Of a DNA stretch of 40,235 nucleotides, positions 33,972 through 40,235 are shown piece by piece (position 1 is the first letter of the stretch; each line of letters starts with the position of its first letter). The notes below the pieces were generated by a model. That model was not told the DNA's origin, did not search any database, and worked only from the letters and a program-made list of their open reading frames with translations. A program made the position numbers and the translations under genes. This DNA is from an uncultured Lachnospira sp. (GTDB taxonomy: Bacteria; Bacillota; Clostridia; Lachnospirales; Lachnospiraceae): assembly GCA_944381165.1 (NCBI GenBank), contig CALWKC010000026.1:1-40235 (forward strand), read 5' to 3'.

Positions 33972-35336
33972 ATGATTAATATATTTGAAGTTACTGAGAC
34001 CAATAAAATGGTTGAGCAGGAAAATCTTGACGTGAGAACTATCACTATGGGAATTAATCTGCTGGACTGCGCCAGTGATAATTTGAGTGAAGTAAATGAA
34101 AAGATTTACAAAAAAATTACTTCTCTGGCAAAGGATTTAGTATCGACAGGTAATGATATAGAGAAGGAATTTGGAGTTCCTATTGTGAATAAACGTATTT
34201 CAATTACCCCTATATCGCTTGTCGGCGCGGCTGCCTGCAAGACGCCGCAGGATTATGTGACGATTGCAAAGACTCTTGACAGGGCGGCTCACACTGTAGG
34301 AGTTAATTTTATCGGCGGTTATTCGGCCATAGTATCGAAGGGAATGACAAAGAGCGACGAGCTGCTTATCCGTTCAATTCCTGAGGCTATGGCGTCTACT
34401 GAGCTTATATGCAGCTCTGTGAATGTCGGATCGACAAAGACAGGAATAAATATGGATGCTGTCCGGCTTATGGGACATATTATAAAGGAGACTGCGGAAT
34501 ATACGAAGAGTGACGATTCTCTCGGCTGTGCCAAGCTTGTTGTCCTCTGCAATGCGCCTGATGACAATCCGTTTATGGCAGGAGCGTTTCACGGCGTGTC
34601 CGAGGATGATGCGGTTATAAATGTGGGCGTAAGCGGTCCCGGTGTTGTTAAATACGCGCTTGAGAGCGTAAGAGGCGAAAGCTTTGAGGTACTGTGCGAG
34701 ACTATAAAGAAAACGGCGTTTAAGATAACAAGAGTTGGACAGCTTGTCGCTCAGGAGGCTTCAAGACGCCTCGGAATACCTTTCGGGATAATTGATTTGT
34801 CGCTTGCTCCTACTCCGGCTGTAGGCGACAGCGTCGCCGATATTCTTGAGGAGATAGGACTTGAACACGCCGGAGCGCCGGGAACAACGGCTGCACTTGC
34901 GCTTTTGAACGACCAGGTTAAAAAGGGCGGCGTTATGGCGTCGTCGTATGTAGGAGGCTTAAGCGGGGCATTTATTCCTGTCAGCGAGGACCAGGGAATG
35001 ATTAATGCCGTAAATGCCGGAGCGCTCACCATTGAGAAGCTCGAGGCCATGACATGCGTCTGCTCAGTAGGTCTTGACATGATTGCTGTTCCGGGAGATA
35101 CGAAGCCGGAGACACTTTCGGGTATAATTGCTGACGAGGCGGCAATAGGTATGGTAAATCAGAAAACTACGGCGGTGAGAATTATTCCGGTTATCGGAAA
35201 GGGCGTAGGCGAGACGGTTGAATTCGGCGGCCTTTTGGGCTACGCGCCGATAATGCCCGTAAATTCCTTTGACTGCTCGGCGTTTGTGAACAGGAAGGGA
35301 AGAATACCGGCACCAATCCACAGCTTTAAAAATTAA
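33972..35336 (+). CDS. PFL family protein, UPF0210 (DUF711)
   Basis: A 454-residue protein of the UPF0210 family, annotated by fold as related to pyruvate formate-lyase but without known activity. Recognisable segments are [82 protein letters not shown] and [12 protein letters not shown] near the C terminus. ATG 33972 has GGAG upstream and gives the usual 452-455 residues; the frame extends back to 33921 without an SD. It pairs with the ACT-domain gene 98 nt upstream. Confidence 0.92.
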   Translation: MINIFEVTETNKMVEQENLDVRTITMGINLLDCASDNLSEVNEKIYKKITSLAKDLVSTGNDIEKEFGVPIVNKRISITPISLVGAAACKTPQDYVTIAKTLDRAAHTVGVNFIGGYSAIVSKGMTKSDELLIRSIPEAMASTELICSSVNVGSTKTGINMDAVRLMGHIIKETAEYTKSDDSLGCAKLVVLCNAPDDNPFMAGAFHGVSEDDAVINVGVSGPGVVKYALESVRGESFEVLCETIKKTAFKITRVGQLVAQEASRRLGIPFGIIDLSLAPTPAVGDSVADILEEIGLEHAGAPGTTAALALLNDQVKKGGVMASSYVGGLSGAFIPVSEDQGMINAVNAGALTIEKLEAMTCVCSVGLDMIAVPGDTKPETLSGIIADEAAIGMVNQKTTAVRIIPVIGKGVGETVEFGGLLGYAPIMPVNSFDCSAFVNRKGRIPAPIHSFKN

Positions 35337-35363
35337 GACAGGTTGAATGAAGTTTAGAGAGAA

Positions 35364-35867
35364 ATGATACAGTACACTAATATTACACATACATTTGAGC
35401 CTGTATATGACGCGAATACAAAGATACTTATTCTGGGCACGTTTCCGTCTGTCAAGTCACGGGAAATCGGCTTTTATTACGGACACCCGCAGAACCGTTT
35501 CTGGAAAGTGCTGGCGGCAGTAACAGGAAGTCCGCTTCCTGTTACTGTTGAGGAGAAAAAGCAGTTTCTTCTTGAAAATAACATAGGAATATGGGACGTT
35601 ATAAAAAGCTGCAGCATAAAGGGCTCTGATGACAACAGCATAACGGATGTCGAGGTAAATGACTTTTCCAAAATTTTTTCAGAGACAAAGCTGTCTGTGA
35701 TTGCCGCAAACGGGACCAAAGCATACGAGCTGTACAACAGATATGTTTTTCCGGTAATAGGGAGGGAAATAGTAAAGCTTCCGTCAACCAGCCCGGCAAA
35801 TGCCGCATGGAGTCTCGAAAGACTGTGCAAGGCTTACGGGGAGGTAATTGCTTCGTGCCTGAATTAA
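35364..35867 (+). CDS. DNA-deoxyinosine (hypoxanthine) glycosylase, UDG family 6
   Basis: A 167-residue base-excision repair enzyme. The motif ILGTFPSVKSREIGFYYGHP followed by QNRFW, and the late LPSTSPANA, match the hypoxanthine-DNA glycosylase branch of the uracil glycosylase superfamily, which removes deaminated adenine. The ATG at 35364 has only AGAGAGAA ahead of it. It ends 4 bp before the end of the convergent tmcAL gene. Confidence 0.88.
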   Translation: MIQYTNITHTFEPVYDANTKILILGTFPSVKSREIGFYYGHPQNRFWKVLAAVTGSPLPVTVEEKKQFLLENNIGIWDVIKSCSIKGSDDNSITDVEVNDFSKIFSETKLSVIAANGTKAYELYNRYVFPVIGREIVKLPSTSPANAAWSLERLCKAYGEVIASCLN

Positions 35868-35871
35868 TAAG

Positions 35872-37155
35872 TTAATTTTGGGGAATTTCAGCTGGTTTTT
35901 CAGCTGATTTTCTGATATAAATGCCGTTTCGAAATTCGTCTTTTGCGCAATGGCTGAATTTCTGACGCAATATCTTATTGTAAACGCCGGCGCAGTAGAT
36001 GTCTTGTGACAGCAGTTCACGGAAGCCGGCGGTTTTAGTTATAACAGGTACAGGACAGGTTTTCTTTATTTGGCGAAGATAATCCTGTCCTTTTTTGTCG
36101 AAGCCGAGCACCCGTATATACGGAGTGTCTGAATATTTTGAGGCGTCTGATGCTTTTATCTCAAGAAGAATGTGCATGAGACATCTGCTCACACGCGAGT
36201 ATGTGTACTGACGCGTTTTTATCTTAGATATTAGTGAAGAAATGCTTTCTTCCCCTGTGAAATTTGAAAAAATACGGTTTGCGAGGTCTGCCGATACATC
36301 GGAATACTCGCAGAGAGCTTCGCAGACTTTTGTTTTGTCATATCCGTTCAGATGAAAAATCAACGACAGCCTGTAACTCAGAAGCGTCGAAAAGTCGTCT
36401 GTAAAAACCGGACATTTTTTGTTCAGGTTTTCATGTATAATGTCGTACATGCTCTGAGGCAGCACGCTGTTAAGACGGCTTTGTTCCGGGTTATCGGGCT
36501 TTTCTTCAAGCGCGAGGCGAATGGCGGACGCACTGGCAAAGGCACTGTGAAAATCAGTGTCGTGGAAGCCGGCAATATGGCGCGGGAATGTTATAGGAAT
36601 TATTTTATGGCTGCGGCGTATGATTTCTTTTAAGTATTCAATTCCAAGAATGTTATTGGGACTTTCAAGCATAGCGGCAACTTCAGCGTTTTCGGGCAAA
36701 ATATTTTTTAATGCCATGCATCTGGCCTCCGGAAAAGATGCTCCCATAGAAATATATTTTTTTAAATCGTTCTTGTATTCTTCGGGCTCATCTGCAAGAA
36801 TCTCTGCAATTTTTTTGAGCTTTTCAATATCGCCGCACTCGCTTCCAAACGCCATAAAGTCAGTTCCGAGAGCTGAAAGTGTTTTCACTGCACCGGCGGC
36901 AAAGCCCTCTGCGCTTGAGAGCGCATAGTATGACGGCAGTTCGACTACGAGATTTACGCCGGAGTTTACGGCTGCGGCACAGCGCGAATACTTATCTGTC
37001 ACCGCAGGCTCGCCGCGCTGAACAAAATTCCCGCTCATAACAGCAACGGCGACATCGGCGCCTGACAACTCAAGTGATTTATTAAGGTGGTATACATGAC
37101 CGTTGTGGAAAGGATTGTATTCGGTTATAAGCCCTACGGCTTTCAGTGTATTCAT
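35872..37155 (-). CDS. tmcAL: tRNA(Met) cytidine acetate ligase TmcAL (YlbM)
   Basis: A 427-residue nucleotidyltransferase-fold enzyme that uses acetate and ATP to acetylate the wobble cytidine of elongator tRNA-Met. The nucleotide-binding motif EYNPFHNGH has H17 and H20 (HxGH), and MSGNFVQRGEP with FGSECGD follow. The C-terminal half is a helical tRNA-binding region. The start lies at 37155 with a weak SD (CGGGG on the minus strand). Its neighbourhood to pta-ackA, which makes acetate, is conserved in Clostridia. Confidence 0.93.
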   Translation of the reverse strand: MNTLKAVGLITEYNPFHNGHVYHLNKSLELSGADVAVAVMSGNFVQRGEPAVTDKYSRCAAAVNSGVNLVVELPSYYALSSAEGFAAGAVKTLSALGTDFMAFGSECGDIEKLKKIAEILADEPEEYKNDLKKYISMGASFPEARCMALKNILPENAEVAAMLESPNNILGIEYLKEIIRRSHKIIPITFPRHIAGFHDTDFHSAFASASAIRLALEEKPDNPEQSRLNSVLPQSMYDIIHENLNKKCPVFTDDFSTLLSYRLSLIFHLNGYDKTKVCEALCEYSDVSADLANRIFSNFTGEESISSLISKIKTRQYTYSRVSRCLMHILLEIKASDASKYSDTPYIRVLGFDKKGQDYLRQIKKTCPVPVITKTAGFRELLSQDIYCAGVYNKILRQKFSHCAKDEFRNGIYIRKSAEKPAEIPQN

Positions 37156-37274
37156 AGCAGTAAACCCCGTTTCATAGTTTGTTCAGATTGTAACATAAAC
37201 ATACGTCTGCGGCAAATCCATGCTTTCAGCAGTATATTTGGCTTACAGTACTTGAATTAAAACAATATAATAAC

Positions 37275-37303
37275 TTGTACTTGCCAAAAATTTGGTATAT
37301 AAT
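37275..37303 (+). promoter_or_regulatory. promoter for pta
   Basis: TTGTAC (37275-37280) and TATAAT (37298-37303) are 17 bp apart. The start near 37310 coincides with AAGTAT..ATACTT (37310-37329), a 6-bp dyad with an 8-nt spacer that could be an operator. The leader is about 57 nt with GGAGGAG before ATG 37367. Confidence 0.6.
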
Positions 37304-37366
37304 TTAGAAAAGTATTTTAAGTGATACTTGAAAATATGTACATAATACAAGGAGGAGTCAGTAATA

Positions 37367-38362
37367 ATGGCATTTATTGACACAATTAAAGAGAGGGCTA
37401 AGGCGGATAAGAAGACTATCGTTCTGCCGGAATCTATGGATAAGAGAACATATGAGGCTGCCGAGAAGATTTTGAAGGAGGGCATTGCCAATATCATTAT
37501 TATCGGTACACCTGAGGAAATCGCTGAGAACGGTAAGGGCTATGACATTTCGGGCGCAACTGTTGTTGACCCGTTCAACGACCCTAATAAGCAGAAGTAT
37601 ATTGATAAGTTTGTTGAGCTCAGAAGCAAGAAGGGCGTTACTGCTGAGCAGGCTAAAGAGATGATGGAAAAAGATTATATGTACTATGCTTGCCTTATGT
37701 GCAAGTGCGGTGATGCAGACGGCGCCGTTTCAGGCGCATGCCATTCTACAGGCAACACAATTCGTCCGGCTCTTCAGCTTTTAAAGACAAAGCCGGGTAT
37801 CGGAAGCGTTTCAGGTTTCTTCCTTATGGAAGTTCCGGACTGTGATATGGGCGAGAACGGTCTTTTTGTATTTGCTGACTGTGCGGTAAACACTGACCTT
37901 GATTCTGCAAAGCTTGCTGAGATTGCAGGTCTTTCAGCTGAGTCATTTAAGATGCTTGTAGGCGCAGAGCCTAAGGTTGCAATGCTTTCTTACTCATCAA
38001 AGGGAAGCGCTAAGCATGATGATGTGACAAAGGTTGCAGATGCAGTTGCAATAGCAAAAGAGAAGTTCCCGGAGCTTGCTCTTGACGGAGAGCTTCAGCT
38101 CGACGCTGCTTTAGTTCCTAGTGTCGGAGAGGCTAAGGCTCCGGGCAGCCCTGTTGCCGGACATGCCAACACACTGGTATTCCCAAGCCTTGAGGCAGGC
38201 AATATCGGTTACAAGCTTGTTCAGAGACTTGCCAAGGCTGGCGCTTACGGCCCTGTTCTTCAGGGACTTTCAATGCCTGTAAACGACCTTTCAAGAGGCT
38301 GTTTTGCGGATGATATTGTAGGCGTTGTGGCAATTACAGCTGTTCAGGCTCAGAATGCATAA
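37367..38362 (+). CDS. pta: phosphate acetyltransferase
   Basis: A 331-residue enzyme converting acetyl-CoA and phosphate to acetyl phosphate, the first step of acetate formation. The PTA/PTB signatures KTIVLPESMD, SGACHSTGNTIRPALQLL, MLSYSSKGSAKHDDVTKV, GELQLDAALVP and AGHANTLVFPSLEAGNIGYKLVQRLA are complete. It is the short form without the N-terminal regulatory domain of enteric Pta. The codon use is strongly biased (many GAG, AAG, CTT), consistent with high expression. ackA follows 99 nt later. Confidence 0.97.
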   Translation: MAFIDTIKERAKADKKTIVLPESMDKRTYEAAEKILKEGIANIIIIGTPEEIAENGKGYDISGATVVDPFNDPNKQKYIDKFVELRSKKGVTAEQAKEMMEKDYMYYACLMCKCGDADGAVSGACHSTGNTIRPALQLLKTKPGIGSVSGFFLMEVPDCDMGENGLFVFADCAVNTDLDSAKLAEIAGLSAESFKMLVGAEPKVAMLSYSSKGSAKHDDVTKVADAVAIAKEKFPELALDGELQLDAALVPSVGEAKAPGSPVAGHANTLVFPSLEAGNIGYKLVQRLAKAGAYGPVLQGLSMPVNDLSRGCFADDIVGVVAITAVQAQNA

Positions 38363-38385
38363 TAATTAGAGGCGTGAGTCAAATA

Positions 38386-38403
38386 CCCGCAGCTTGCTGC
38401 GGG
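38386..38403 (+). other. hairpin between pta and ackA
   Basis: CCCGCAG (38386-38392) and CTGCGGG (38397-38403) form a perfect 7-bp stem with a CTTG tetraloop. No T-run follows, so it is more likely an RNA-stability or processing element within a pta-ackA transcript than a terminator. Downstream, AAATAATTAAT occurs twice (38412 region and 38430 region). Confidence 0.55.
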
Positions 38404-38461
38404 GCATGAATAAATAATTAATCTGACGCGAAATAATTAATTTTTAAGGAGAAGTTTAAAA

Positions 38462-39661
38462 ATGAATATTCTTGTATTAAACTGTGGCAGTTCGTCATTA
38501 AAGTATCAGCTTATTAACATGGATGATGAGAGCGTGCTCGCAAAGGGTCTTGTTGAGCGTATCGGCATTGATGGCTCTGTTCTTACTCATAAGCCTGCCG
38601 GAAAGGACAAGTATGTCGTTGAGCAGCCTATGAAGGACCACAATATCGCTGTTAAGCTTGTACTTGACGCTTTAATGGATGAAAATCACGGCGTTATAAA
38701 GAGCGCTGATGAGATTGCTGCAGTAGGTCACAGAGTTCTTCACGCAGGTGAGAAGTATAAGGATTCTGTAATTGTAACCGATGATGTTAAGAAGGTTGTC
38801 AGAGAGTGTTTTGATTTGGGCCCTCTTCACAATCCTGCAAATTTAATCGGTATAGAGGCAGTTGAGGCAGCAATGCCTGGAAAGCCTAATGTTGCCGTAT
38901 GGGATACGGCATTCGGCGGAACAATGGAGCCAAAGGCTTATCTCTATGCAATTCCGCGTGAGTACTATGAGAAGTACCATGTGAGAAGATACGGTTTCCA
39001 CGGCACAAGCCACAGCTTTGTTTCAAAGGAGACTATCAAATTTGCTCAGTTAAATCCTGAGACAGCAAAGGTTATCGTTTGCCATTTGGGAAATGGTGCA
39101 TCTATAACAGCTTCAATCGGAGGAAAGTGTGTTGATACATCAATGGGACTTACACCGCTTGAAGGTCTGATTATGGGTACACGTTCAGGTGATTTGGATC
39201 CGGCTATTATAGAATTCTTGTGCAACCATGAAAATCTTACCGTAAGCGAGATGCTCAATATTCTCAACAAGAAATCAGGCGTTCTCGGCATGTCAGGCGG
39301 CATCTCAAGTGATTTCAGAGATTTGAATGCGGCAATGGAAGAGGGCAATGAGATTGCAAAGGTTACTCTTGAGGCTTATGCATACAGAGTTGCGAAGTAT
39401 ATCGGAGCATACACGGCAGCCATGAACGGTGTAGACGCTATTACATTTACAGCAGGTGTAGGTGAGAATGCGGCATGGCTCAGACCTATGGTGACAAAGT
39501 ATCTCGGCTATCTCGGTGTTGAGCTTGATGAAGAGGCTAGCAAGAAGGCTGTCGGAACAGAGATGATTATCTCTACACCGGAGTCAAAGGTTAAGCTCTG
39601 TGTAATCCCTACAAATGAGGAGCTTGCTATTGCCAGAGAGACACTTGCGTTAATAAAGTAA
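38462..39661 (+). CDS. ackA: acetate kinase
   Basis: A 399-residue ASKHA-fold kinase that forms ATP and acetate from acetyl phosphate. VLNCGSSSLKYQL, VAVWDTAFGGTM, RRYGFHGTSH, VCHLGNGASITAS, SMGLTPLEGLIMGTRSGDLDP and FTAGVGENAAWLR define the family and carry the active-site residues. AAGGAG lies upstream of ATG 38462. Together with pta it provides fermentative ATP. Confidence 0.97.
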   Translation: MNILVLNCGSSSLKYQLINMDDESVLAKGLVERIGIDGSVLTHKPAGKDKYVVEQPMKDHNIAVKLVLDALMDENHGVIKSADEIAAVGHRVLHAGEKYKDSVIVTDDVKKVVRECFDLGPLHNPANLIGIEAVEAAMPGKPNVAVWDTAFGGTMEPKAYLYAIPREYYEKYHVRRYGFHGTSHSFVSKETIKFAQLNPETAKVIVCHLGNGASITASIGGKCVDTSMGLTPLEGLIMGTRSGDLDPAIIEFLCNHENLTVSEMLNILNKKSGVLGMSGGISSDFRDLNAAMEEGNEIAKVTLEAYAYRVAKYIGAYTAAMNGVDAITFTAGVGENAAWLRPMVTKYLGYLGVELDEEASKKAVGTEMIISTPESKVKLCVIPTNEELAIARETLALIK

Positions 39662-39721
39662 TTCAGCTTAAAAGCAGCGGGAAAGCGCCGTAGGCGCGGC
39701 TTTGCGAATGCACGGGCTGAA
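39662..39721 (+). other. structured segment after ackA
   Basis: TTCAGC (39662-39667) and GCTGAA (39716-39721) enclose a GC-rich hairpin GCGCC-GTA-GGCGC (39685-39697) flanked by AAAGC and GCTTT. There is no T-run, so it may be a 3' stabilising structure or a poor terminator. It resembles the hairpin-rich DNA at 1-78 and 16740-16899 in style, not in sequence. Confidence 0.45.
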
Positions 39722-39757
39722 CTGTTATATTTATAGAAGTAATTTAAAAATATTTTG

Positions 39758-39786
39758 TTGACAAACACTGTGACGGTGCGTATAAT
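39758..39786 (+). promoter_or_regulatory. consensus sigma-A promoter for the YceD gene
   Basis: TTGACA (39758-39763) and TATAAT (39781-39786) match both hexamers exactly with a 17-bp spacer, implying strong expression. An 8-bp dyad ACGGTGCG (39773-39780) with CGCACCGT (39831-39838) spans the start region. Confidence 0.85.
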
Positions 39787-39862
39787 AGACAAAGTGTGGA
39801 AAATGTGATGCATTTCTGCTTTGCCTTTTGCGCACCGTATATAGTGTGAATTGGAGACAATT

Positions 39863-40235
39863 ATGCTAGTTGATTTGAGAAAGCTTCTATCCGGTACAGA
39901 GGATGAACTTACAATAACAGCGCAGCTTGATATGGACGTGTTTGACAACGGTCTGACAAACTATGATATTGTAAGAAAAGAGCCGTTTGAATTAAAGCTT
40001 GTCAAGCTTTCCAAAACCAAGTTTGAGGTTTTGTGTGACGGCTCGGTTGTGCTTAGTATTCCCTGTGACAGATGTTTAAAGCCTGTTGAGACAGCCGTTG
40101 ATTTTCATATTGAACAGGCGGTTGATCTTGATGAGAATTCATCTGAGGAGGAAGAGCCAGAAGAAAAAGACTATATTGATGGATACAGCCTCGACGTGGA
40201 CAGACTTGTTTTCGGCGAAATAATGTTATCCATTC
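39863..40235 (+). CDS. YceD/DUF177 family protein, cut at the window end
   Basis: The first 124 codons are present and open to the right edge. The protein begins MLVDLRKLLSG, has the DUF177 zinc-like motif PCDRCLKP near residues 72-79 and an acidic stretch EEEEPEEKD near 97-105. In bacteria this gene sits before rpmF (ribosomal protein L32) and phospholipid genes and affects 23S rRNA maturation in some species; rpmF would be expected just beyond the window. TTGGAG precedes the ATG at 39863. Confidence 0.88.
   Translation, partial: MLVDLRKLLSGTEDELTITAQLDMDVFDNGLTNYDIVRKEPFELKLVKLSKTKFEVLCDGSVVLSIPCDRCLKPVETAVDFHIEQAVDLDENSSEEEEPEEKDYIDGYSLDVDRLVFGEIMLSI

Noticed and set aside
39773-39838. 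ACGGTGCG/CGCACCGT dyad as an RNA hairpin before the YceD gene
   Set aside because: The left arm lies upstream of the predicted transcription start, so it cannot form in the transcript; probably chance.
1-40235. CRISPR array, prophage or insertion sequence
   Set aside because: No regularly spaced direct repeats of CRISPR size, no transposase, integrase or phage structural genes on either strand.

Overview
The window is a chromosomal stretch of an endospore-forming, Gram-positive anaerobe of class Clostridia, most likely a Lachnospiraceae-type genome. The basis is a full spoIIIAA-AH operon, the argR-recN-spoIVB-spo0A block, the MEP isoprenoid genes ispA-dxs, pta-ackA acetate fermentation, GlgA, ridge-type SD sequences (GGAGG) on nearly every gene, and protein sequences typical of that group. 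The family-level placement is inference. Almost everything is conserved core genome. There is no integrase, transposase, CRISPR array or phage module.

Layout. 1-360: GC-rich hairpins, a 47-codon ORF and a bidirectional terminator. 361-2779 (minus): polysaccharide deacetylase and a DacF-type D,D-carboxypeptidase. 2890-6376: two-gene ABC exporter driven by a promoter whose -35 covers the start codon of the divergent carboxypeptidase gene. 6553-11504: spoIIIAA to spoIIIAH, the forespore-mother cell feeding tube, with overlapping genes and two TTG starts. 11554-20860: Asp23/Gls24 protein, nusB, xseA, xseB, ispA, dxs, tlyA, nadK, argR and recN, all co-directional. 20993-23221: spoIVB and spo0A, the latter preceded by five 0A-box-like heptamers at 10-11 bp spacing and a promoter whose spacer is a perfect palindrome. 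23408-25874: NlpC/P60 hydrolase and glycogen synthase. 25923-26005: tRNA-Leu(CAA). 26204-27182: two small membrane proteins of unknown role (one HEPN-like, one zf-HC2-like) in AT-rich DNA. 27215-33557: polA, coaE, a 715-residue FtsA-like protein and a WalJ/YycJ-type hydrolase. 33601-35336: the ACT/UPF0210 pair. 35364-37155: hypoxanthine-DNA glycosylase facing TmcAL tail to tail. 37367-39661: pta-ackA. 39863-end: the start of a YceD/DUF177 gene, cut by the window edge.

How it works together. Spo0A commits to sporulation, and the SpoIIIA channel and SpoIVB protease act later at engulfment and sigma-K activation. The 11.5-20.9 kb cluster is housekeeping: transcription antitermination, DNA repair, isoprenoid precursors, ribosome 2'-O methylation, NADP supply and arginine control. 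pta-ackA makes ATP from acetyl-CoA.

The points most worth a second look are the phased 0A-box array and palindrome at spo0A, a 144-bp in-frame hairpin-rich insertion flanked by a 16-bp direct repeat between dxs and tlyA, the HEPN-like membrane protein next to tRNA-Leu, and the long C-terminal extension of the FtsA-like protein.
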